Of a stretch of DNA of 32,527 nucleotides, positions 1-10,013 are shown piece by piece. Within the stretch, counting starts at the first letter, position 1. Each line of letters begins with the position of its first letter. This stretch comes from Azolla pinnata (lineage: Eukaryota; Streptophyta; Polypodiopsida; Salviniales; Salviniaceae), in assembly GCA_037176905.1 (NCBI GenBank), contig JBBBWG010002837.1:1-32527 (forward strand). The letters run 5' to 3'. Under the pieces are notes generated by a model. It worked only from the letters and a program-made list of their open reading frames with translations. It was not told the DNA's origin and made no database searches. A program made the translations under genes and the position numbers.

Positions 1-158
1 ATCTCCTAGATCAGGGAACAACTTTGTAGTAACATTTGATAATTAAAATCATATTTTGAATCTCTCCACAAATTGTCAATCTCCCGGTTCAAAACCCCAG
101 CGGTTCCACTCGGACACATACCTTTGGAGCTGTATAGCCCAAATACTACGACACCGCC

Positions 159-400
159 TTTCTCTCTCAAATGTAAAAACACAAATTGTTCGAGACCATG
201 ACTTTCACTGTCAGTCACCTGAGATCTCGCGAGCGAACCCCATGTACTTAGCAGGCACACGCCTTAACCACTTGGCCAAAGTGACTTTGGTTTTGACTAA
301 TCAAAAGCTTCAAACAATTCCATATCATTTGCTCCATGTGCACGTGACAAGATGTATGACATGCGTACTAGTGTCGGTAATAACGCAACGTAGTTGTACT
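159..400 (-). repeat. tRNA-Ser(GCU)-like relic, copy 1 of a ~240-bp repeat
   Basis: On the minus strand, 285 down to 214 reads as a tRNA-Ser-like head. It has a 7-bp acceptor stem (GTCACTT pairing with AGGTGAC, one G-U), an A box (TGGCCAAGTGG), and an anticodon loop CTGCTAA giving anticodon GCT. It also has a long variable arm (ATGGGGTTCGCTCGCGAG). The T loop is missing: GAGA is joined directly to TCTC, so the B box is gone and the copy cannot be a working tRNA gene. The flanks on both sides (about 159-213 and 286-400) recur around 710-930, so the tRNA part sits inside a larger repeat. It is either a SINE head or a decayed, duplicated tRNA gene. Confidence 0.6.
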
Positions 401-709
401 TTATCAAAATGGTGATGACAACCAAGACGAGAAAAAGCGATCGGCATTTTCGTCAAAGAATGTTCAACCTCGAGTTTGAAACGCATACGTCATTGACCTT
501 TGATTTGCAACCTCACAATGAAAAGTTAGGGAGACTTCTTTGAACTAGACAATCTTCGCGCTCTAAGGTGACATTATCAATCAATGATGTTGTCCTCTTA
601 TACCAATACTCGCGAGTGCAACTTGGAACATTGAATTCCCTTCTATTTATATAAAAATTGTGTAAACGGATGAGACAACCCCTTGATCAACAATGTCGCC
701 TGAAATCGA
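401..709. other. intergenic, nothing recognised
   Basis: This stretch lies between the two tRNA-like repeat copies. I see no coding exon, RNA gene or clear repeat in it. Confidence 0.4.
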
Positions 710-930
710 AAACGCGTTTCTATCTCAAATGTGAAGACACAAACCGTTCAAGACTCACCTCAGAAATTCGAACTCTCACAAGGGAAACCCCATGTGCTTA
801 ACAAGCACTAGCCTTCACCACTGGACCAAAGTGATAGCTTCAAAGAATTCCATAAGGAATTCCATACGATTGCTCCGTGTACACATGACAAGAAGCATAA
901 CGTGCTTACTAGTGTCGGTAATAACGTAAC
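710..930 (-). repeat. tRNA-Ser-like relic, copy 2 of the ~240-bp repeat
   Basis: The minus strand from 835 to 754 (82 bp, the normal length for tRNA-Ser) keeps an A box (TGGTCCAGTGG), a variable arm (CATGGGGTTTCCC) and an intact-looking B box (GAGTTCGAATTTC). The anticodon loop has changed to TTGTTAA, so the anticodon would read GTT instead of GCT. The right flank (AGCTTCAAAGAATTCCAT to TACTAGTGTCGGTAATAACG) is nearly the same as the flank of copy 1, about 550 bp away and in the same orientation. Confidence 0.6.
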
Positions 931-1233
931 GGAACAATCTAGCTAGCCCACCAAATAACATAGCCACACTTTGTAAAATGAAAAGATTTGGTTGGCCTAC
1001 AAGACAACATACTTGCGGAAGTGATTACCATGTTGTGAATTGAAAAGCCAAAGGGAATTGCAACCTTCGTAAGAACCATAGATTGAGCCACCCAACTTAT
1101 GGGCTACACATGCCTGGCAGAAAAATTTTCTCAACTCTACAAATTATCACGTCTGCAAGAGAGAGAGAATAAAGATGTTACACTCTGCTTTCGTACGAGT
1201 ATGTGCTCGAAAAGGCTTCAGTCGTGCATCACA
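931..1233. other. 3' flank of the unknown minus-strand gene
   Basis: This region lies downstream of the TAA at 1234-1236 and should hold the 3' UTR of the minus-strand gene. I see no convincing polyadenylation signal or other gene. Confidence 0.4.
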
Positions 1234-4200
1234 TTAGCACGCAAGTTCTATATCTTCTTTATGTCGTTTTAGCTCATAACCTTCAGCATCACTAATATGT
1301 TCATCTGAAGATGACTCGGGGCATAAATCTTCATCGTTTTTTATCTCCTCGTTCATCAACTTCCCTTGCCTATGAAAACGTATCTGCCTTTCTTTCCGTT
1401 TTCGTTGCAACTTGCGTTTTGATGTTGTGATATCAAGATGGGGATCCCGGTTACCTTCAACAGCATTATCCCCACTTTCGCCTATTGTATCCATGAAGAA
1501 TAGACTTTCAGCCTCACGGAAGGTGTCACCGATATCAAGAGGATGTTCCAGATTCTTGGTTTCTAGCTCCTTTATCCTCAAGCATTTCGTTGATTCAGAA
1601 TTATACCCAGAAGTACCCTCAAGTAAACCTTGAAACTCTGTGTCCCCCAAATGCAAAAGCCAACCTAAAAGATAGACACAAAAATATTGAGCTTGATTTA
1701 GATTCCAGCTTGTGTTACCAAGTTGTACTCATGCAATGGAAATAAAACGAGAAAAACAAATGGCATTAGACACATGCACGGCTGTTGATGCCAATAATAG
1801 GACAGAAGGTAACCAGTCCAATAGCTTGATTTAATCAGATGCTCTATATGGCACAATAGTGGTGTCCAAGTTTGGCGATATCATCTCTGGTAGATGTTGA
1901 AGGTTCTATTCTTTCCATATATCATGTGTGATAAACGGTGATCATTCATTAATTTCAGCACATTTTCATACCTGATCCCACTTGTTATGCTACTTCAGAG
2001 ATGGGTACAAGTTTCTCTATATAATGTTTTGACATGTACACCATCAAGAAACATAGATTCTAAATTTTGCACCGAATATAAATGTATTATAAACGTTAAT
2101 TAGCTGGATGAGGATAGTTAAAAGTAGAAAAGATGATCACGACTGACCAATTACTGCTTGATCACTTTGCAGAATGCTCTCTGACAGCTTCTCATTTCTT
2201 TGCCCAATCTTTAATTGCTCCAGAAACCCACATGGGACATCGATCTTCCTCACAAGCTCTTCTACATTGTGTTCACTACCACCACCTTTCAATCTACGAG
2301 AAATAATTAGAAAGGTATATGACTGAATGTAAGTTATATGATAATTTCAAGCGGTATATCAAAAGGCCACTTTCCAGTCCTATAACATACGAGAAAAAAC
2401 TATGCACACCAGCAAGAAAGACAAACTTGAAAACTAAGCAGCAAGACACGTTTCTCCAAAAGAATCAGATGAAAACTGACTACAATGATTGCCAGGTGCC
2501 CCTTTGAAATATGCTCGGGATGATATGTTGAATAAAGCTATCAACAAAGACACTGAAGCCAAACCCTAGATGATGCTCGTCTGTGACCAAAGTTAATTCT
2601 TAATTAAAAGCAGGTTGTAATAAACCTTGCTCAAACAATCAGATTGATAACACGAACCAATTAATGCTAAATCTCCCAGCATTGTTAGAAAATCAATCTA
2701 AAAAATGGTTAAAGCATAAAATATGTCTACCCAAATATTGATTCCCACGGAAGGAAACGCTTGTTCAATTCAACCCAACTATTTTCATTCTTTCATCTAA
2801 ATAGAATGAATTGAGGCTCACCTTTCATCACATGCCATCTTGCGTGCAATCATGATCTTCTTGAGGAACTTCTTCAAATCTGTAGCTTGATGCATTGGCT
2901 CATCAATGAACCCACTCTTATCAGAAATTAGCATGGCTTTGTAGAGCAAGAAACGAATAAGATCAATTTCCTGACTATCCTGAGGAAACCATGATATTCA
3001 ATTCAGTCATGATGTTTGATAAAATTTTCCTTCAATCAGACAGAACTGACATTACTTACCAGAACGTCACCAACATACAAGTTGGAAAGTAATACGTCCA
3101 GAATCACATCTTTACCTGATAGGAAAGGGAGGAACATATTCAATAATAGTGTATATAATTACTAACTTCAAAAACGTTTTCCTCAATCCTATCATTATGT
3201 TTTATGTTTTTATCAGAATAGGTTCAAATAATGGCAGACATGCTTAATTTTCTTAACTCTGATTCATTCTACTCAAGAGACCATACGACTCCAACATTTC
3301 TTCATGAGGCCCCAATGTAATGAAACCAAATATCAAAGATTTGTTTCCCATTACAACTCCAAGTGAATAACTATACATAAAGAATATCAAGCAACAAGAT
3401 TTAATCCCGATTAGAAATAGTGCCTTCAATGCTTTGCAATAGTGGCCTTTATTTGTCGATGACACAAGTGACAAGATCCTGGTCCCTTTGGCCTATGCCC
3501 AACACATTCCGATTGCTTGATCGACGGTGACCCCCTTTGACTTTCCTTGTGAAGCCTCTATTGGTATATTACTGGGTTGAGTTGTGGCATGAGGAAGAGT
3601 CACCAAACGTCTATAAGGCAAGAGTATAAATCCATCTTGTGACGTGTAAGAAAAAGACTTTATATTGCACCATCTTTTTACCAAGAGGTGTTGTGGGGTT
3701 GACCCATGTCCTTTCATTATTCAATTTAATGATATCGGCCCAGATCACTCTAATTCTTTTCCATTTTTAGATGTGAACAATCTAGGCTATATTGGAAAGA
3801 TTTATACTCGTTCCATGCAAATGGAACCATTCATGCATTTCAACATACCAACAACAGGTATCTTCTTGTTCTACGAGTTGTAATGATGACATAAGTTTCA
3901 ACCTTGGAACCTTTCCTTATGGAGTTTCTATAGGCTTTGTATGCTAGTTACTAATCGAAGAAGTGCCAAGGTCACTATTGGGGCTGCTCCCATCATGGGG
4001 TACAGATGATTTTCTCCTTATCATGTGGCCAATCATTGGGACTAAGGGTTCTCCAAATTTGTCCAATCATGTGTCTTATGAGAGCTCGGTCCCAAAATTT
4101 CTACTCCATACTAGAGAGCTGGTGTTACAAGTAAATCAAATAACCACAACTTAGTTCTCTTGTGAATGCTTTTCTCTTGGCCTCCTCTAGTATATTGCAT

Positions 4201-7200
4201 TCATCACTTCAACCCTATCTACCATTGCTCCTTTTTGCTTTTTTACTTTGATCCACAAAGCATTTAATCTTACTTCCTTCTGAGCATGCTCAGCCTGGGT
4301 TTTAGCATCTTTTGCTACCCCTTCCTGTGTTTGCATTTTCTTTCTTCCCATTGTCTTTGTCTCCATCAACAAATATGTTTTTGAGTTCTAATACTCTCCT
4401 CCATTATATCCATGGTTTACAAAGACCTCTCATAGGATTTATATGCAAAAAAGGGATGAGATTCCTTTAGTCCTACCTATGACAGTGAAGTGTGATAGGG
4501 CGGCTAAGTCCAATGGGTCAACCAAGAAAGATTAAGAGTGAGTTAAAGACTCCAGTACCTTTTGATTTCCTCTATATGTGTGGTTAAAAACTTTCGAATC
4601 ACACAACCACTTGTCCATGCTTCACATAGTTCGGACCTATTGACCCTGTTTTTGACACCAACAAATAATGGGTTGGTCGCAAAAGAGAATATCTCTCTCT
4701 ATCCATTCAGTAATACAGTTTGATGGGTTAACCAAGAAATATTAACAGAGTTAAAAGTTCCAATATCTCTGAACTTCCTCTATATATATGTGTGGTTAGA
4801 CAACTTTCTAATCATACAACCACTTAGCCATGCTTCACACATGCTCCCAGAACTACACATCCCTTCCCAAGGATGATTATAGCACACTCACACAATACAC
4901 ACACAAACACCAATAAACACACTCAAAACTCATACAGGGATGCATACACAATAGTGTCCGGGTAATAATATCATCCAAAAAAGAGGGTAGCGAGTCCCTT
5001 TTATATGTCAACTACCTATGCTCCCACAATAATACACATCAAGGACTATGCGGGCTTCACCCAAGTACAAGTTTATATAAATTTCACCCAAGTACTAGGA
5101 ATATTAACTTATTAGTTATCCTACCTTTAGCCATTCAAATTAGCCTTCGAATCAATATGCCTATGACACCAACTAGATATACACTACATAAACTTGTCAT
5201 TGTTGATCACCATCGTTATCATATCAACTAGGTTTTCTCTAGTATGGATATTCACATATTGACATGTCCTTGCACCTTCTTGTAAAGAAAGTGATATTGA
5301 ACTTTTATGAGCTATATCTTCATGTAATATTTTGGGTTCTTTAATTGAGTGTGAAATGCTTTGACTAACATAGAAGAAAAAAGTTCCGGTTGTTTACATC
5401 CAAGCAATATTTGCAGCCATATCACCTCTCCACTAGCATGGGTATTTGCAACATACATTGGCTCCAACTCAAAAGTGGCAACAACAGATTGTTAATTTAA
5501 AATGACAACTTACACTACCACTGATAGGAATAGAAACAAAGTTAGGTGTAAAGGCCCGTAGTTCCCAAATTAGGTGATTATTCATACATGTAAACATATT
5601 GTTCACTTGGACAGGACATCTCCTTTTGTTATGTGAAAACACCCTTTTCATCTCTCCTACAGTCCTGTTTTCTGAACATCATCCCACAATAGTTGCTCCC
5701 TCAAACATCTTTCTTATCCTTAACACAAAAGCTATGATGGACTTACTTCTTGTTAATATCACCGGTATAACCTAAATCAGCATTGCCTTTGAAATACAGA
5801 ATTCAGCCCTCCATAATGTAATCCGAGACTTGGCCATCTCTAAAATATCTCAAAAAATGCTCTTCACAAAGTTCCAATGGACTTTAACAAGTTCTCTTGA
5901 TGTTAGATTAGCAACATGAATATGACAAACATAGAAAGAATAGACTCTTAAGAGAGAGAGGTGTGCACAACTAAAGCCACTTCTTCGCTGACTTCTAGCA
6001 TTCTCTCCATGACAAAAAAAAAGCCAATTTTGAAAGCAATACATAGGCACCAACATCCTTGCTTTGATAGTGTCTTCAATAATCAAGGCATCCAGTGCTT
6101 TCCCCTTATTATGGGAGAAAGATTTTGTCATCAGCTTTCTATCAGCAAAATCCTTCTGAAACTTGCCTATTCCTCTCCAGAGGTTTCATCTTGCCTCGAC
6201 TTACACTTTATCTTCAATTTTACTTAAAATGTTGACTTCACAGACTAGCAAACATCAAGAAGACAAGGATTGGAATGCATACCTTTATCTACCAAGGCCA
6301 CACAATTCACCGCAATAACACCCATAAAATTACTAAGCCCTCGGATGTTGGCAGACTTGTTCGACTTTTCCTGGGAAAGCGCTCTTCCCCTCTGGCCTAT
6401 CACCTCTAGAATCATCTTCAGCAGTATAAATTGGACCTTCACAGCCTCTGATAAAACACCGAGTTCTACATTCCCTAACTTTTCCATCTCCTCGGCAAGC
6501 TGTGCAGAGATGAGGGGGAACATCAGCTTCAGCTCCCCGGATTCTGACGGTGCTTCGAACTTCTCCATTACCGCCTGGAAACGTAGTACTTGAAGAATGG
6601 AGGAGAATCCGGCACACAGATCCGCAACAGACAGCTTCTGGGAGGCATCATCCATCCTCTCTTGGTTAGCATTCCTGCAGACCACAGATATGAATGCTAG
6701 AACCTCCTTTACAACAGGGAGCAGGAGCTTGGCAATGTCGGATGTGATGGTGGTAGCTGAGCAGCTTTGCAATGGTTGCATCAACACAGGGACGAGAGGA
6801 GCCAGGCCCAGGATGGCTATCTCACGGGAAGGAAGAGGAGTGCTAGGGCCATGAACCCCGACGATGGAAGGTTTCAGACATGCCAGAAGCAACGTTGCGG
6901 CTTCCGCTGCCGAGCAGCGATGTTCCAGAGGATGAGCCAGAAGCTCAAGGGCTGCCACGCTCCAAATCAGGTGGACAGGAAGGGGTTGAAGACGAAGACG
7001 ACAGAGAAGGAGCTGCGGCCTTTCCTCCCGCTCCTCCTCCTCCTCCCGAGACTCCTTGGCGGAGGAAGCCGCAAAACCGAGAGGGGACTTGCTGCTTGAG
7101 AGCCACGAGGAAAGGGAGCGTAGAAGCCTACCTTTGAGAGCATCGGCGTCGGCAACAGCATCAGCTGCAGCGTCGGGGCAAAGCTCTCGGATTGCTGCTT

Positions 7201-7462
7201 GAAGAGCGGAGATGAAGTCGGGTCGATGGAGATGGCGTTGGAGGAACTTGAAGCGTGCATCATCGCCATCGCCATCGCCACCGCCATCGCCATCGCCATC
7301 GCCATCGCCAGAACGGCGGCGGCGACGATTGGGGGTGAGTGCGGTGCGGAGGAAGTCTTCGAGCTCGTCTGCGCACATGGAGAGGAGACGAGCGGCGGGG
7401 AAGGCGCCATCGCCGGCGAGCTGCGCCGCCAAGGAGCGGATGAACTTCTTCTTCTTCGCCAT
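1234..7462 (-). CDS. Unrecognised plant helical protein, HEAT/ARM-like with basic C-terminal tail
   Basis: The model is complement(join(1234..1664, 2148..2293, 2822..2979, 3060..3115, 6283..7462)), giving 656 residues. All introns are GT-AG and every junction keeps frame. The start is the ATG of MAKKKKF at 7462; the frame stays open upstream but has no earlier ATG. Residues 46-50 are Arg-rich and about 52-68 are a Gly-Asp tract encoded by a (GCCATC)n hexamer. Residues from about 75 to 500 are Leu/Ala-rich amphipathic helices that look like HEAT or ARM solenoid. The last exon is acidic and polar, with a dense basic cluster (KRKLQRKRKERQIRFHRQGK) that resembles a nuclear or nucleolar signal. 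Intron 1 is 3.17 kb and contains a decayed copia fragment. I cannot assign a family. A nuclear role is inferred only from the basic stretches. Confidence 0.8.
4505..4850. repeat. Pair of ~125-bp direct repeats, possibly from an LTR
   Basis: Two diverged copies lie at about 4505-4630 and 4720-4850. Each runs from AATGGGTCAACCAAGAAAGATTAA (or the variant ATGGGTTAACCAAGAAATATTAA) through a CTCTATATGTGTGGTTA-type segment to CAACCACTT.GCCATGCTTCACA. On the minus strand both copies have a TATA-like run just before GAGGAA. They lie downstream, in transcription sense, of the copia fragment, where a 3' LTR would be expected. No clean LTR ends are visible. Confidence 0.5.
5160..6130 (-). mobile_element. 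Decayed Ty1/copia pol fragment (end of RT to RNase H)
   Basis: Minus-strand translation, with frameshifts and stops, follows the C-terminal part of copia pol in order. KVHWNFVKSIF (about 5850-5900) matches the conserved segment after RT that ends in a tryptophan-containing 'HW..' motif. NADLGYTGDINKK (about 5745-5790) matches the copia 'DADYAGD' block. EPMYVANTHASGEVIWLQ (about 5415-5470) matches the RNase H 'EAEYVA...E..WL' block. KNPKYYMK and then KVQYHF (about 5285-5345) match 'KNP.YH.RTKHI...YHF'. NIHTRENLVDM (about 5220-5260) matches the terminal 'T..N.AD..TK' block. It is an inactive relic inside an intron of the same orientation. Gag, integrase and the RT catalytic part are not seen. 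Confidence 0.75.
7250..7318. repeat. (GCCATC)n hexamer tract in coding exon 1
   Basis: A run of CATCGC/GCCATC hexamers with a few CACCGC interruptions encodes the Gly-Asp tract of the minus-strand protein. The same hexamer occurs at 26812-26853, upstream of FTSHI2. Confidence 0.9.
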
Positions 7463-7502
7463 GTCTGCTGCAGCAGCTCCGCCTCCCTTCGGTTTCAATC
7501 GA

Positions 7503-8885
7503 CCCTAAACCCTAACCCTAATTCAGCGTGCCTGAAACCCTAACCCTAATTCAGCTTGCCTGAAACCCTAACCCTAATTCAGCTTGCCCTGAAACCCTAA
7601 ACCCTAAACCCCTGACTCTACTTACCATTGCCCTAAACCCTAACCCTAACTCTTGCTACCATCACCCTAAACCCTGACTCTACTTACCATTACCCTAAAC
7701 CCTAACCCTAATTCAGCTTGCCCTGAAACCCTAAACCCTAAACTCCCAACTCTACTTACCATTACCCTAAACCCTAACCCTAACTCTGCTACCTTCACCC
7801 TAAACCCTAACCCTAACTCTGCTACCTTCACCCTAAACCCTGACTCTACTTACCATTACCCTAAACCTTGACCCTAACTCTGCTACCATCACCCTAAACC
7901 CTGACTCTACTTACCATCTCCCTAAACCCTAACCCTAACTCTGCTACCATCACCTGAAACCCTAACCCTAACTCTGCTACCACCACCCGAGACCCTGACC
8001 CTAATACGGTTGCCCTAAACCCTAACTCTACTCACCATGATCCTAAACCCTCACCCTAACCCTAACCCTAAGTCTGACCCTAATACAGTGTCGTATAGTT
8101 ACCTTAAGCCCTAACCCTGACTCTGCTACCATGACCCTAAACCCTAACCCTAACTCTGCTACCATGACCCTAAACCCTAACCCTAACTCTGCTACCATTA
8201 CCCTAAACCCAAACCCTAACTTTGCTACCATTACCCCAAACCCTTACCCTATTAACTCTGCTACCATTATCCTAAATCCTAACCCTAACTTTGCTACCAT
8301 TACCCTAAACCCTAACCCTAACTCTGCTACCATTACCCTAACCCTAACCCTAACTGTACTACCCCTATTTCGATGTCATATGGTTGCCCTAAACCCTGAA
8401 CCCTAACCCTAACTCTACTACCATGACCCTAAACCCTAACCCTATTTCAATGTCATATGGTTGCCCTAAACCCTGTCCTTAATATAGTGTCACTTGGTTG
8501 CCCTAAACCTGAAACCCTAACCTTAACTCTACCACCATGACCCTGAACCCTAGCCCTATTCTCATGTCACATGGTTGCCCTAAGGCCTAAGCCCTAACCC
8601 TAGCTCTGCTACTGTGACCTAAACCCTGACTCTGCTACCATGACCCTAAACCATGACCCTGATATAGTGTCATACAACTGCCCTAAACCCTAACTCTACT
8701 TACCATGACCCTAATACAATGGTTACCCTCAACCCTAACCCTAACTCACTACCATTACCGTAAACCCTAACCCTAACTCTACTACCATTACCCTAAACCC
8801 TAAACCTAGAGCTTGATACAGTGTCATCACAACACCAAGCCCCAAACCCTAACTTTGCAACCACACCCCAAAACCCTAACCCTGA
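7503..8885. repeat. Interstitial telomere-type minisatellite (CCCTAAA/CCCTAA)
   Basis: About 1.4 kb is dominated by CCCTAAACCCTAACCCTAA blocks. These are separated by short spacers such as CTCTGCTACCATTA, giving a degenerate unit of about 33 bp. A second spacer type (TCATATGGTTGC or variants) appears from about 8080 on. The left end lies about 40 bp upstream of the ATG at 7462, so the array forms the proximal promoter and possibly the 5' UTR of the minus-strand gene. AAACCCTA also matches the plant telo-box promoter element. Reading frames across it only translate the repeat. Confidence 0.95.
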
Positions 8886-9057
8886 TACAATGTCATCAGA
8901 AATTGTCGTCACTCGACCTAAAACCTGACTCTATTACAACGTTATCGCAACATGTTGGCTTTTGTCATTGCTATGCATTCGAAGAAGTGGACTCAACAAA
9001 CTAGTCAATACAAGCGACTGAAGGTGGAACCTAGTTTTATGTACAAAAATGAGAAGT
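8886..9057. other. Spacer after the telomere-type array
   Basis: Unique-looking sequence with no gene, RNA or repeat that I can support. Confidence 0.4.
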
Positions 9058-9350
9058 TCACCATCCGCTACTCTTCCGGTCTGGTCCGTATAAGGATTTG
9101 AATCGATAACCTCTTGATACACATGTCAAACCTTCAGCCAATGGATGATTATAATATATCATTAAACTAATAATGATTTTCAATTTATTATAAGATATTG
9201 GTCTGTCGATACATACATAGCTCAAGCATCTAACCAATATGACACAATACACATCTAATATATGATTATAATTAATATATCGGTTAAAAGTTTGACATGT
9301 GGATTTAAGAGGCCGTGGGCTCAAATGTCTACATGGTTAGAATATGTGCT
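9058..9350. mobile_element. Two tRNA-like arms in inverted orientation (SINE pair or foldback element)
   Basis: The minus strand at about 9160-9070 and the plus strand at about 9245-9345 read as diverged copies of one sequence. It consists of an AT-rich leader with TATAAT, a CGGTTAAAAG or TGGCTGAAGG stretch, GTTTGACATGTG, AAGAGG, and a B-box-like segment (CGATTCAAATCC or GGCTCAAATGTC). The arms flank an AT-rich centre of about 100 bp. This could be two tRNA-derived SINEs head to head or a foldback MITE. The tRNA similarity is weak. Confidence 0.45.
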
Positions 9351-9512
9351 CGATCGATGGAGTCAAGATTGGCGAAGCAACAAACTTGTCGAAGGGATGT
9401 GATACTAAAGACAATCGTAAGAATCAATCGATCGACGACTTGGGACAGAACAACAACGAGTCGAAAGAGAAGATCCGATGAGGAGCTGGGGAAAAAACAT
9501 CAGCAGCAACAT

Positions 9513-9715
9513 CAATCTTCCTTCCAAAACACTCGCACAAAATTTATTTTTTTTCTTTCCGAAAGACGAATCAACAGCAACAACAATCTTCCTTCCAAAA
9601 CACTCGCACAAAATTTATTTTTTTTCTTTCCGAAGACGAATCAACAGCAACAACAATCTTCCTTCCAAAACACTCGCACAAAATTTATTTATTTTTCCTT
9701 TCCGAAACACAGATC
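9513..9715. repeat. Tandem repeat, ~70-bp unit, three copies
   Basis: Copies start at 9513, 9584 and 9654. Each runs CAATCTTCCTTCCAAAACAC, TCGCACAAAATTTATT, a T-run, CTTTCCGAA, then GACGAATCAACAGCAACAA. The last copy is cut short. The array ends about 300 bp upstream of the ankyrin gene ATG, in its promoter region. Confidence 0.9.
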
Positions 9716-9897
9716 TATTCGCCAAAGGATCACAAGAAAGGCAGATAAAAACTCACAAGAGAATCTCTCTTCCATCCAAACAAATCAGTAAAATGATGCC
9801 CTTAGTTCTTCACAGTTCTTTTCATTTTGCCCCTTTTTGTAACAACTTTTGAAATTGTGTTCTTATTTTCTTGTTTTGTGTTCTTTTCATTTTTCAA

Positions 9898-9898
<1 letters not shown>

Positions 9899-9928
<30 letters not shown>

Positions 9929-9998
9929 CGTCTTCTTCTTCTTCTTCTTCGTCTTCTTCTTTCTGCAGAGTTCGTTCTTTCTTTCTTTCTTTCTTTCA
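9899..9998 (+). repeat. (CTT)n and (CTTT)n microsatellites, likely 5' UTR or core promoter
   Basis: A CTT run with two GTC interruptions (about 9899-9962) is followed by a CTTT run (about 9977-9998). Pyrimidine-rich tracts just upstream of the ATG at 10014 are common in plant leaders, so this is probably transcribed with the ankyrin gene. Confidence 0.8.
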
Positions 9999-10013
9999 TT
10001 TCCTCGAAGCGCC

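Larger units (their letters stand above)
3116..6282 (-). other. Intron 1 of the unknown gene, filled with retroelement debris
   Basis: This is a 3.17-kb intron with donor GTATGC at 6282 and acceptor ATCAG ending at 3116. It holds a decayed copia RNase H-region fragment (about 5160-6130) and a pair of ~125-bp direct repeats (about 4505-4850). The part at 3120-4500 contains only short broken reading frames that I cannot assign. Confidence 0.7.

Noticed and set aside
214-285. Functional tRNA-Ser(GCU) gene
   Set aside because: The T loop and B box are deleted, so neither transcription nor folding would be normal.
7463-7498. Upstream extension of the unknown protein by 12 residues (MKPKGGG...)
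   Set aside because: That start would be a TTG codon; the first ATG in frame is at 7462.
6597-7543. Several plus-strand frames of 85-114 codons
   Set aside because: They are shadows of GC-rich exon 1 of the minus-strand gene, and low-complexity tracts keep them open.
8131-8406. Open frame translating to Asn-Pro-rich repeats
   Set aside because: It is a reading of the CCCTAA minisatellite in a frame without stops, with no protein features.
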